Shown here: positions 1 through 6,644 of the stretch, piece by piece
Numbering within the stretch: position 1 is the first letter of the stretch
Layout: every line of letters begins with the position of its first letter
Source of the DNA: Wenzhouxiangella sp.
GTDB taxonomy: Bacteria > Pseudomonadota > Gammaproteobacteria > Xanthomonadales > Wenzhouxiangellaceae
NCBI GenBank assembly: GCA_007121485.1
Contig: SKKM01000146.1
Location: 1-13,985, forward strand
Length of the DNA: 13,985 nt
Reading direction: 5' to 3'
Notes under the pieces: model-generated
The model's database searches: none
Seen by the model: only the letters and a program-made list of their open reading frames with translations
What the model was told of the DNA's origin: nothing
Translations under genes and position numbers: made by a program

Positions 1-2
1 CC

Positions 3-1043
3 ATCGCCCAGACCGTGCGCCGGGTCAAGGGCGACCTGGCCGGGCCGGCCGCCTACTACCGTCCGGACCGCGAGGCCCAGGTGCTGCGCAAGGTCATCGA
101 GCGCAACCAGGGGCCATTGAGCGACACGGTCATGCTGCGCCTGTACCGGGAAATCATGTCGGCCTGCCTGGCCCAGCAGGAACCCCTGCGGGTGGCCTAC
201 CTGGGGCCCGAGGGCACGTTCACCCAGCAGGCGGTGTACCGCCAGTTCGGCCACTCGGTCAACGCCATCGCCCAGCCCGGAATCGAGGATGTGTTCCTGC
301 AGGTCCAGGGCGGCGAGGCCGATTTCGGCGTGGTGCCGGTGGAAAACTCCTCGCAGGGCATCGTCTCGCACACCCTGGACATGTTCCTGCACGCCGATCT
401 CAAGATCGCCGCCGAAATCGAGCTGCGCATCCACCAGAACCTGCTGACCCGCGCCCGGCGTCTGACCGACATCGAGCGCGTTTATGCCCACAGCCAGTCG
501 CTGTCGCAGTGCAAGCACTGGCTGGCCTCGCATCTGCCAGACGTGGAGCTGATCGCGGTCTCCAGCAATGCCGAGGCCGCAAGGCGCGTGCGCAACCAGC
601 CCGATGCGGCGGCCATTGCCGGACGGCACGCGGCCGAGGTCTACGGCCTGCCGATCCTGTTTGCCAACATCGAGGACCACGTCGACAACACCACCCGCTT
701 CCTGGTCCTGGGCAAGGAGCTGTTGCCGCCGTCGGGCGAAGACAAGACCACGCTGCTGGTGGCCGGCTCCGACGGCCCCGGCGCCTTGTTCCGGCTGCTC
801 GAGCCGCTGGCCCGGCACGGCATCAACATGAAGCGCATCGAGTCGCGCCCCTCGCGCCAGGGGCGCTGGGACTACGTATTCTTCATCGACGTGGAAGGGC
901 ACGTCGAGGACGAACCGCTGCGCCTGGCCATGGAAACCCTGAACTCCGAGGCGCGCATGGTCAAGGTGCTGGGCAGCTACCCGCGCGCCGTCCTCGGCCG
1001 GCTGCCGGCGGGCAGTCAGGGCAAATCAAGCGAGCAGGACTGA
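3..1043 (+). CDS. pheA: Bifunctional chorismate mutase/prephenate dehydratase (P-protein), 5' end missing
   Basis: Cytoplasmic enzyme that turns chorismate into prephenate and then phenylpyruvate, the branch to phenylalanine. The reading frame is open to the left edge, so the gene starts outside the window; the GTG at 15 lies inside the AroQ chorismate mutase domain and is not the start. The remaining AroQ part shows the VKG and YRPDREAQVL stretches (about 24-83). A linker REIMSACLA leads into the prephenate dehydratase domain, which opens with VAYLGPEGTF (about 192-221) and carries the catalytic TRF motif at 693-701. The C-terminal ACT domain has GPGAL (about 774-788) and ESRPSR at 840-857, the phenylalanine-binding motifs that give feedback inhibition in this family. 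The stop TGA touches the hisC ATG with no gap, so the two are probably translationally coupled. Regulation by phenylalanine is known for the family and inferred here. Confidence 0.96.
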   Translation: MAQTVRRVKGDLAGPAAYYRPDREAQVLRKVIERNQGPLSDTVMLRLYREIMSACLAQQEPLRVAYLGPEGTFTQQAVYRQFGHSVNAIAQPGIEDVFLQVQGGEADFGVVPVENSSQGIVSHTLDMFLHADLKIAAEIELRIHQNLLTRARRLTDIERVYAHSQSLSQCKHWLASHLPDVELIAVSSNAEAARRVRNQPDAAAIAGRHAAEVYGLPILFANIEDHVDNTTRFLVLGKELLPPSGEDKTTLLVAGSDGPGALFRLLEPLARHGINMKRIESRPSRQGRWDYVFFIDVEGHVEDEPLRLAMETLNSEARMVKVLGSYPRAVLGRLPAGSQGKSSEQD

Positions 1044-2171
1044 ATGAAGACCTACGATTATTCCTCTCTGGCCGTGCCGGGAGTGCGGCAGCTTCGGCCC
1101 TATACCCCGGGCAAACCCATCGCCGAGCTGGAGCGCGAGTACGGCGTCCGTGAGTCGATCAAGCTGGCCTCCAACGAGAACCCGCTGGGCGCCAGCCCGA
1201 TGGCGCTGGCCGCCATCCGCGACGAGCTGGACGACCTGTGGCTGTATCCGGACGCCAACGGCTTCGAGCTCAAGCGCGCCCTGGCGCGCCTGCACGACGT
1301 CGATCCGGCCTGCATCACCCTGGGCAACGGTTCCAACGACGTGCTGGTGTTCCTGGCCCAGGCCTTCCTGCAGCCGGGGTTGGAGGCTGTGTTTTCCCAG
1401 TACTGCTTCGCCGTCTACCCGATTGCCTGCCAGATGGTCGGGGCCGAAATGCGCGTCGCCCCCGCGCTGCCGGCCGATTCGCCGATGCCGCTGGGGCACG
1501 ATCTTCGGGCCATGTACCAGCGGGTCGGGCCGGACACGCGGATGGTGTTCATCGCCAATCCGAACAACCCGACCGGCACCTGGCTGGAAGCGGCACGGGT
1601 GAAGGATTTCATCGGCTCGCTGCCGCCGCACACGCTGTGCGTGGTCGACGAGGCCTACACCGAGTACGCCGACGGCGACCGCCTGGGCAATGCGGCCGGC
1701 TGGCTGCGCGAGTTTCCCAACCTGGTCGTCACGCGCACCTTTTCCAAGGCCTACGGCCTGGCGGGCTTGCGCGTGGGCTACGCCCTGTCCAACCCCGGTG
1801 TGGCCGACCTGCTCAACCGCGTGCGTCCGGCCTTCAACGTCAACTCGCTGGCCCTGACCGCCGCGCGCGCGGCGCTGGACGACCAGGCCTTCATCGACCA
1901 CAGTCGCGAAGTCAATGCGGCCGGCATGCGGCAGCTCCAGGACGGGCTGGAAGGGCTGGGCCTGAAGGTGCTTCCCTCGGCGGCCAATTTCGTGCTGGTG
2001 GATTTCGGCCGGCCGGTGGCAGCCATCGACGAGGCGCTGCTGCGGGCCGGGATCATCGTTCGTCCGGTCGCCAATTACGGTCTTGAGCAGCACCTGCGCA
2101 TCACCATCGGGCGGCCGGAGCAGAACAGCCGCCTGCTCAAGTCGCTGGCCGATATCCTGGGGCGGACATGA
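1044..2171 (+). CDS. hisC: Histidinol-phosphate / aromatic aminotransferase, HisC2 (HisHb) type
   Basis: PLP-dependent class I/II aminotransferase of 375 residues. Family members transaminate imidazole-acetol phosphate to histidinol phosphate, and many also act on phenylpyruvate or hydroxyphenylpyruvate. Visible motifs are LASNENPLG near the N-terminus, GNGSND, NPNNPTGTW (from residue 172), DEAYTEYA, and the PLP-lysine motif TFSKAYGLAGLR with Lys235. The N-terminus (LAVPGVRQLRPYTPGKP) and the C-terminal RPVANYGLEQHLRITIG resemble the second HisC copy that sits in the Pseudomonas supraoperon, as I remember it. Neighbouring pheA and aroA suggest an aromatic aminotransferase role, perhaps finishing phenylalanine or tyrosine synthesis. 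AGGA at 1036-1039 is the likely ribosome binding site, inside the end of pheA. It overlaps aroA by four bases (ATGA). Whether it also serves histidine synthesis depends on whether another hisC exists in the genome. Confidence 0.93.
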   Translation: MKTYDYSSLAVPGVRQLRPYTPGKPIAELEREYGVRESIKLASNENPLGASPMALAAIRDELDDLWLYPDANGFELKRALARLHDVDPACITLGNGSNDVLVFLAQAFLQPGLEAVFSQYCFAVYPIACQMVGAEMRVAPALPADSPMPLGHDLRAMYQRVGPDTRMVFIANPNNPTGTWLEAARVKDFIGSLPPHTLCVVDEAYTEYADGDRLGNAAGWLREFPNLVVTRTFSKAYGLAGLRVGYALSNPGVADLLNRVRPAFNVNSLALTAARAALDDQAFIDHSREVNAAGMRQLQDGLEGLGLKVLPSAANFVLVDFGRPVAAIDEALLRAGIIVRPVANYGLEQHLRITIGRPEQNSRLLKSLADILGRT

Positions 2172-3472
2172 AGCTGATCGTCGAGCCGGCCAAAGCGCCG
2201 CTGACCGGGCATTGCCGGGTTCCAGGGGACAAGTCGATTTCCCACCGCCTGGCCATGCTCGGCGGCATGGCGGACGGCGAAAGCCTGATCACCGGCTACC
2301 TGGACAGTGCCGATACGCGCGCGACCCTGGCGGCCATGGCCGCGCTGGGTGCCGAGATCAGCGAAAGCGACGGCGAGATTCGCATTCGCGGCGGCCGGCT
2401 CAGGGCGCCTGCGGGCCCACTGGATCTCGGTAATTCCGGCACCGGGGTGCGGCTGCTGGCCGGCGCCCTGGCCGGACATCCGGATCTGCACGGCTCGGAG
2501 ATCCGGCTGATCGGCGATGCGTCCCTTTCGCGTCGCCCGATGGGGCGGATCGTCGAACCGCTGCGCGAAATGGGGGCACGGATCGAGGATCACGCCGGCT
2601 GCCTGCCGCTGACCCTGCGTCCCGGTCCCTTGATCGGCATTCGGTTCCGCCCGCGGGTGGCCAGCGCGCAGGTCAAGTCGGCGGTGCTTCTGGCCGGACT
2701 GTTCGCCCGTGGCGAAACCGTGGTGATCGAACCCGGCCCCAGTCGTGATCACACCGAACGCCTGCTGCCGGCCTTCGGGGTGGACATCCGGCGCCAGGAT
2801 GCGGAAATTCATTTGCCGGGCGGGCAGCGCCTGCACGCCGGTCGTTTCCATGTGCCCGGCGACCTGAGCTCGGCCGCCTTCGCGCTGGCCGCGGGCTTGC
2901 TGGTGCCGGGCTCGCGGGTGGTGCTGGACGGGGTGGGCCTCAACCCCAGCCGCGACGGCGTGCTGCGCATCCTGGCCGGCATGGGTGGGCAGGTCGAAGT
3001 GCAGCCGGGCGAGATGGTCGGCAGCGAGCCGGTGGGCTCCCTGACGGCGCTGCATTCGAATTTGAGCGGGCTGGAGATCCCGCCGGACTGGGTGCCCCTG
3101 GCCATCGATGAGTTCCCGGTCATCATGGCCCTGGCTGCCGCGGCGCAAGGCGCGACCGTCATCAGCGGCGCCGAGGAGTTGCGGGTCAAGGAGTCCGACC
3201 GGCTGGCGGTGATGTGCCGCGAGCTGGCCCGGCTGGGCGTGCGGGTCGAGGAAACTGCGGACGGCGCCGTGGTCCACGGCGGACCGGTCCGCGGCGGCGC
3301 GGTCGATTCGCACTGCGACCACCGCATCGCGATGAGCCTGGCCGTGCTCGGCCTGGTCGCCGAGAGCGAGGTCGTCATCGACAACGCCGAGTGGATCCGG
3401 ACCAGCTATCCGGGTTTTGTCGACGATTTCCGCGCGCTGGGCGCACTGATGCGCTGGGAGGAGGGTGTATGA
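2168..3472 (+). CDS. aroA: 3-phosphoshikimate 1-carboxyvinyltransferase (EPSP synthase)
   Basis: Sixth step of the shikimate pathway: joins phosphoenolpyruvate to shikimate 3-phosphate to make EPSP, the precursor of chorismate used by pheA next door. The 434-residue protein is full length. Motifs in order: PGDKSISHR (residues 19-27), LGNSGTGVRLLAG, RRPMGRIVEPLREMGA, SAQVKSAVLLAGL, RDHTE, PGDLSSAAF, LNPSRDG, IDEFP, EELRVKESDRL and DHRIAMS. SAQVK, RDHTE and GDKS are the motif set seen in class II EPSP synthases, while the Gly in NSGTG is the ordinary residue of the glyphosate-contact loop. In Pseudomonas this enzyme is fused to a TyrA domain; here the protein begins directly with the EPSP synthase fold, and no tyrA lies upstream. 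Start ATG at 2168 overlaps the hisC stop; the stop overlaps the cmk start by ATGA. Confidence 0.97.
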   Translation: MKLIVEPAKAPLTGHCRVPGDKSISHRLAMLGGMADGESLITGYLDSADTRATLAAMAALGAEISESDGEIRIRGGRLRAPAGPLDLGNSGTGVRLLAGALAGHPDLHGSEIRLIGDASLSRRPMGRIVEPLREMGARIEDHAGCLPLTLRPGPLIGIRFRPRVASAQVKSAVLLAGLFARGETVVIEPGPSRDHTERLLPAFGVDIRRQDAEIHLPGGQRLHAGRFHVPGDLSSAAFALAAGLLVPGSRVVLDGVGLNPSRDGVLRILAGMGGQVEVQPGEMVGSEPVGSLTALHSNLSGLEIPPDWVPLAIDEFPVIMALAAAAQGATVISGAEELRVKESDRLAVMCRELARLGVRVEETADGAVVHGGPVRGGAVDSHCDHRIAMSLAVLGLVAESEVVIDNAEWIRTSYPGFVDDFRALGALMRWEEGV

Positions 3473-4185
3473 GCGATTTGCAGTCTGCCGGAGCCCCGGT
3501 GCTGACTATCGATGGCCCCTCGGGCGCCGGCAAGGGCACGGTCTCCAGCCGCGTCGCCCGGGCTCTGGGCTGGAATGTGCTGGATTCGGGCGCGGTCTAC
3601 CGGACGGTGTCACTGGCTGCCCTGCAGCGCGGTCTGTCGGCCGACGACGAGGGCGCGCTGGTCGAGTTGTGTCGCGATCTGCGACTGGCCTTCCGGGCCG
3701 GGGAGGAGGGTATCGAGGTGCTGCTGGATGATCGTCCCGTCGGCGATGCCCTCAGGGCCGAGCAGGTCGGCGTGATGAGCTCCCAGGTCGCGGCCGTTCC
3801 GGCCGTGCGCGAAGCCTTGCTGGATCTGCAGCGTTCGTTCCAGGCCGCACCGGGCCTGGTGGCGGATGGCCGCGACATGGGCACCGTCGTCTTCCCGGAC
3901 GCCGAGGTCAAGGTATTCCTCGACGCCAGCGTGGCGGAAAGGGCGCGTCGTCGCTATCAACAGCTGAAAGACAAGGGGCAGTTGAAAGACAAGGGCGAAG
4001 ATGTTACATTTGACCGGCTTTTTCGGGACCTGGAGGATCGCGACCGTCGCGACCGCGAGCGTTCCGTATCCCCGACGATCCCGGCAGATGATGCCGTGGT
4101 TGTCGATTCCACCCGCATGACGCTGGACGAAGTGGTCGATCGGGTGGAGGAGCTGGTGCGGCAACGCCTGCAACCGACAGGCTGA
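3469..4185 (+). CDS. cmk: Cytidylate (CMP/dCMP) kinase
   Basis: Phosphorylates CMP and dCMP with ATP. The protein is 238 residues if the ATG at 3469 is used. This start is favoured over longer in-frame extensions because it has a strong purine-rich site (GGGAGGAGGG, 3456-3465), overlaps the aroA stop by ATGA, and puts the P-loop where the family has it. Motifs: TIDGPSGAGKGT (P-loop), LDSGAVYRT, VMSSQVAAVP, VADGRDMGTVVFPDA, FLDASVAERARRRY, DRRDRERSVSP and AVVVDST. Residues 165-176 read QLKDKG twice; other Cmk proteins I know have a single such unit, so this is a six-residue tandem duplication just before the lid-region arginines. The gene sits upstream of rpsA as in most gammaproteobacteria, and the 3' part of the gene may carry an rpsA promoter. 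Confidence 0.96.
   Translation: MSDLQSAGAPVLTIDGPSGAGKGTVSSRVARALGWNVLDSGAVYRTVSLAALQRGLSADDEGALVELCRDLRLAFRAGEEGIEVLLDDRPVGDALRAEQVGVMSSQVAAVPAVREALLDLQRSFQAAPGLVADGRDMGTVVFPDAEVKVFLDASVAERARRRYQQLKDKGQLKDKGEDVTFDRLFRDLEDRDRRDRERSVSPTIPADDAVVVDSTRMTLDEVVDRVEELVRQRLQPTG
3961..3996 (+). repeat. 18-bp in-frame tandem duplication inside cmk
   Basis: Two adjacent 18-base units, 3961-3978 (cagctgaaagacaagggg) and 3979-3996 (cagttgaaagacaagggc), differ at only two bases and both encode QLKDKG. The duplication keeps frame and adds six residues to cytidylate kinase. One difference changes CTGAAA to TTGAAA, which is the -35-like hexamer of the promoter candidate that starts in the second unit. Confidence 0.85.
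3982..4010 (+). promoter_or_regulatory. Candidate sigma-70 promoter inside cmk, reading toward rpsA
   Basis: TTGAAA (3982-3987, five of six to consensus) and TACATT (4005-4010, four of six) are separated by exactly 17 bases, in a locally AT-richer stretch of an otherwise GC-rich gene. Transcription would start near 4017 and give rpsA a leader of about 310 bases. In E. coli rpsA is also known to use promoters located in the upstream cmk region, which supports the idea. No other convincing promoter was seen between here and rpsA. Sequence match only. Confidence 0.4.
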
Positions 4186-4325
4186 AAAGGCAAGGGTGGT
4201 CGGCTCTTTCTCACCTAGGGAGCCTATCTGACAAACGAGCGTGACCGCCAGGTTGCGCAGATGACGAGATCGCAGCGCGGGCGACAAGGCCCTTAGCGCT
4301 GTTCTTGCAGGAACTTTTTTACCTA
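4186..4325 (+). promoter_or_regulatory. rpsA leader with hairpins, U-rich start region
   Basis: The 140-base spacer between cmk and rpsA can fold into several stems. Stem 1: GGCTC 4202-4206 with GAGCC 4220-4224, extendable by two G-U pairs. Stem 2: CAGCGC-GGGC 4273-4282 with GCCC 4289-4292 and GCGCTG 4296-4301, a ten-pair helix with a three-base bulge and a six-base loop. A small helix, GTTC 4301-4304 with GAAC 4311-4314, would hold the only Shine-Dalgarno-like AGGA (4309-4312), but it shares base 4301 with stem 2, so the two are alternatives at that base. T6 (4315-4320) follows and leaves a U-rich single strand before the ATG at 4326. In E. coli the rpsA start region is likewise made of hairpins and AU-rich linkers and is repressed by its own product S1. 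The same autogenous control is inferred here. Confidence 0.5.
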
Positions 4326-5996
4326 ATGACCGAATCTTTTGCTGAACTCTTTGAACAAAGCCTGAGCGAGAAGGAACTGCGTCCGGGCGCCATCGTAATG
4401 GGCCGCGTGGTCGAGATCCGCGACGACGCCGTCGTCATCAACGCGGGACTCAAGTCGGAAGGCATCGTGCCGATCCAGCAGTTCGAGCGGCCGGATGGCG
4501 AGCTGGAAGTGCAGGTGGGCGACGAAGTGGAAGTGGCGCTGGATGCCGTGGAAGACGGTTTCGGCGAAACCCGCCTGTCGCGCGAGAAGGCCAAGCGCTC
4601 ACGCGTCTGGACCGTGCTGGAAACCGCCCACGACGGTGAGGAAAACGTGATCGGCCAGATTTCCGGCAAGGTCAAGGGCGGCTTCACCGTCAACATCGAC
4701 GGAATTCGCGCCTTCCTGCCCGGATCGCTGGTCGACGTGCGTCCGGTCCGCGACCCGGGCTATCTCGAAGGCAAGGACCTGGAGTTCAAGATCATCAAGC
4801 TGGACCGTCGCCGCAACAACCTGGTGGTCAGCCGCCGGGCGGTGGTCGAGCATGAGTACGCCGCCGAGCGCGACGACCTGATCGAACGCCTGACCGAAGG
4901 CGCGGTGATCAAGGGCGTGGTCAAGAACCTGACCGACTACGGCGCCTTCCTCGACCTGGGCGGCATCGACGGCCTGCTGCACATCACCGACATGGCCTGG
5001 AAGCGCGTGCGCCATCCGTCCGAAGTGGTGGAAGTGGGCGACGAGCTGGAAGTGCGCGTGCTGCGCTTCGATCGCGAGCGCATGCGCGTCTCGCTGGGCC
5101 TCAAGCAGCTGGGCGAAGATCCGTGGGACAACATCGACCGGCGTTACCCGCCGACCTCGCGCCTGTTCGGCAAGGTCACCAACATCACCGACTACGGCTG
5201 CTTCGTTGAAATCGAAGACGGCGTGGAAGGCCTGGTGCACGTGTCCGAAATGGACTGGACCAACAAGAACGTCAACCCGGCCAAGGTCGTGCACGTGGGC
5301 CAGGAAGTCGAGGTCATGGTCCTGGACGTCGACGCCGAGCGTCGCCGCATCTCGCTGGGCATGAAGCAGGTCGCGCCGAACCCGTGGGAGGCGTTCGCAG
5401 CCACCCACAACAAGGGCGACAAGGTGTCCGGTGCGATCAAGTCGATCACCGACTTCGGCATCTTCATCGGCCTGGACGGCGGTATCGACGGCCTGGTCCA
5501 CTTGTCCGACATTTCGTGGATGAACCTGGGCGAAGACGCCATCCGCAACTTCCGCAAGGGAGAGGAACTGGAAGCCGTGGTTCTGGCGGTCGATCCCGAG
5601 CGCGAGCGCATCTCGCTGGGCATCAAGCAGCTGGAGCAGGATCCGTTTGCCACCTTCATGGCCGAGAATCCGCGTGGTTCCATCGTGACCGGCAAGGTCA
5701 AGTCAGTGGATCAGCGCGGCGCCGTGGTCGAGCTGGCCGACGGGGTCGACGGCTACATCAAGGCGTCCGACCTGGCCAAGGAGCGGGTCGACGATGCGAC
5801 CAAGATCGTTTCCGAAGGAGACGAGATCGAGGCCAAGTTCGTTGCCCTGGACCGCAAGACACGCAACCTGACTCTGTCGGTGCGGGCCAAGGACGACGAC
5901 GAGCTGGCAGAAGTCATCGACCAGTACCAGGGTCGTGGCAGCAGCGGCGCTACGCTGGGCGATCTGCTCAAAGAGCAATTGGCCGGCAAGGAATAA
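4326..5996 (+). CDS. rpsA: 30S ribosomal protein S1
   Basis: Largest small-subunit protein; binds U-rich leaders of mRNAs and brings them to the 30S subunit. The 556-residue length is nearly identical to E. coli S1 (557). The start is the ATG at 4326 giving [13 protein letters not shown], which matches the conserved S1 N-terminus; an in-frame TTG at 4305 would add only seven non-conserved residues. Six S1 (OB-fold) repeats follow: two diverged N-terminal ones that contact the ribosome (about residues 20-90 and 105-170), then four RNA-binding repeats with [59 protein letters not shown] and [19 protein letters not shown], the last being the most diverged. Each repeat ends with an ISLG- or LSV-type strand. 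The C-terminal tail after about residue 525 is acidic and variable. There is no strong exposed Shine-Dalgarno sequence, as is usual for rpsA. A hairpin follows the stop. Confidence 0.98.
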   Translation: MTESFAELFEQSLSEKELRPGAIVMGRVVEIRDDAVVINAGLKSEGIVPIQQFERPDGELEVQVGDEVEVALDAVEDGFGETRLSREKAKRSRVWTVLETAHDGEENVIGQISGKVKGGFTVNIDGIRAFLPGSLVDVRPVRDPGYLEGKDLEFKIIKLDRRRNNLVVSRRAVVEHEYAAERDDLIERLTEGAVIKGVVKNLTDYGAFLDLGGIDGLLHITDMAWKRVRHPSEVVEVGDELEVRVLRFDRERMRVSLGLKQLGEDPWDNIDRRYPPTSRLFGKVTNITDYGCFVEIEDGVEGLVHVSEMDWTNKNVNPAKVVHVGQEVEVMVLDVDAERRRISLGMKQVAPNPWEAFAATHNKGDKVSGAIKSITDFGIFIGLDGGIDGLVHLSDISWMNLGEDAIRNFRKGEELEAVVLAVDPERERISLGIKQLEQDPFATFMAENPRGSIVTGKVKSVDQRGAVVELADGVDGYIKASDLAKERVDDATKIVSEGDEIEAKFVALDRKTRNLTLSVRAKDDDELAEVIDQYQGRGSSGATLGDLLKEQLAGKE

Positions 5997-6006
5997 GCGT
6001 TCGGCG

Positions 6007-6051
6007 GGCTGCAGGCAGTGCTATGCTTGACGCACTGCCTGCAGCCATTTT
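6007..6051 (+). terminator. Perfect 15-bp hairpin plus TTTT between rpsA and ihfB
   Basis: Bases 6007-6021 pair without mismatch with 6032-6046, leaving a ten-base loop (tatgcttgac). One A and then TTTT (6048-6051) follow. This is a rho-independent terminator shape with a short U run, so it may terminate only in part and let some rpsA transcripts reach ihfB. It could also act as a 3' stabilising stem for rpsA mRNA. The loop side also contains an extended -10-like sequence. Confidence 0.6.
6019..6027 (+). promoter_or_regulatory. Extended -10-like element before ihfB
   Basis: TG-C-TATGCT (6019-6027) matches the extended -10 pattern TGnTATAAT at four of six hexamer bases plus the TG. The -35 position holds only a weak TTCGGC (6000-6005, 16-base spacing). 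It lies in the left arm and loop of the hairpin and would start transcription about 35 bases before the ihfB ATG. It would let ihfB-lapAB be expressed apart from rpsA. Weak, sequence match only. Confidence 0.22.
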
Positions 6052-6068
6052 GACGAGGGAGCGTCAGG

Positions 6069-6356
6069 ATGACCAAGTCCGAACTGATCGAGTTACTTTC
6101 CGAACAGCAGCCGCATTTGAGCCAGGCCGACGTGGAACTGGCGGTCCGCAGCATCATCGAGCAGCTGAGCAAGGCACTGTCCGACGGCGAACGGATTGAA
6201 ATTCGGGGCTTCGGCAGCTTCTGCCTGCACTACCGCCCTCCGCGCATGGGCAGAAATCCGAAAACCGGCGAGGCGGTCGCCTTGCCCGGCAAGCATGTAC
6301 CCCATTTCAAGCCCGGCAAGGAACTGAGGGAGCGGGTCAACGACGCGGCCGACTAG
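6069..6356 (+). CDS. ihfB: Integration host factor beta subunit
   Basis: HU/IHF-family DNA-bending protein of 95 residues; with the alpha subunit (IhfA, encoded elsewhere) it forms IHF, which bends DNA at specific sites in transcription, replication and recombination. The beta type is shown by [10 protein letters not shown] at the start, [27 protein letters not shown] in the beta-arm (positions about 6192-6270), with the conserved GRNPKTG and the tip proline, and by [13 protein letters not shown] near the end, all close to E. coli IhfB. GAGGGA at 6055-6060 is a well-placed ribosome binding site, eight bases from the ATG. Location right after rpsA is the conserved arrangement. The next gene lapA starts 18 bases after the stop. 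Confidence 0.97.
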   Translation: MTKSELIELLSEQQPHLSQADVELAVRSIIEQLSKALSDGERIEIRGFGSFCLHYRPPRMGRNPKTGEAVALPGKHVPHFKPGKELRERVNDAAD

Positions 6357-6374
6357 GCCCATCCCGTCCCCTTC

Positions 6375-6644
6375 ATGTACCGCTGGCTTCTCCTTCTTGC
6401 CGTATTCCTCGCCGCAGTCTGCGGCCTGATCGTTGGCGTTCTCAACCCGGACCCGGTCACCCTGGAACTGGCGCTGATCGCGCCCACGTATCCTCTGGGG
6501 GCCTTGATGCTGGCGGCTTTCGGTGCCGGAGTCATTGTCGGTCTGGTCCTGTTCTGGCTGCTGTTCGATCTCCCGGCACGACTGAGGCGACGGTTGAAGG
6601 CAAAAGACGCTCAAGGGTCCAATCTGCCTTCCGAGAATGGCTGA
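6375..6644 (+). CDS. lapA: LapA (YciS) inner-membrane protein, LPS assembly partner
   Basis: Small inner-membrane protein of 89 residues in the LapA family (DUF1049). Two hydrophobic helices at about residues 4-22 and 41-64 flank a short segment with the conserved NPDPVTLEL; a basic tail PARLRRRLKAK would face the cytoplasm. In E. coli LapA works beside LapB, which directs LpxC to the protease FtsH and so sets lipopolysaccharide output. The ATG at 6375 has no clear Shine-Dalgarno sequence, and translation is probably coupled to ihfB 18 bases upstream. The end overlaps lapB by eight bases, a sign of tight coupling. Family assignment rests on length, topology, the NP motif and the lapB neighbour. 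Confidence 0.88.
   Translation: MYRWLLLLAVFLAAVCGLIVGVLNPDPVTLELALIAPTYPLGALMLAAFGAGVIVGLVLFWLLFDLPARLRRRLKAKDAQGSNLPSENG

Noticed and set aside
15..17. GTG at 15 as the pheA start
   Set aside because: The frame stays open to the window edge and the residues before and after it belong to the chorismate mutase domain.
1026..3322. Two long minus-strand open frames opposite hisC and aroA
   Set aside because: Same pattern of biased composition with no domain; the plus-strand genes are certain.
4301..4320. Small stem followed by TTTTTT just before rpsA as a rho-independent terminator
   Set aside because: The stem has only four firm pairs, and termination six bases before the start codon of an essential gene makes no sense; a ribosome-site hairpin and S1-binding U tract fit better.
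4305..4325. TTG start for rpsA seven codons upstream
   Set aside because: The conserved S1 N-terminus begins with MTESF, encoded from 4326.
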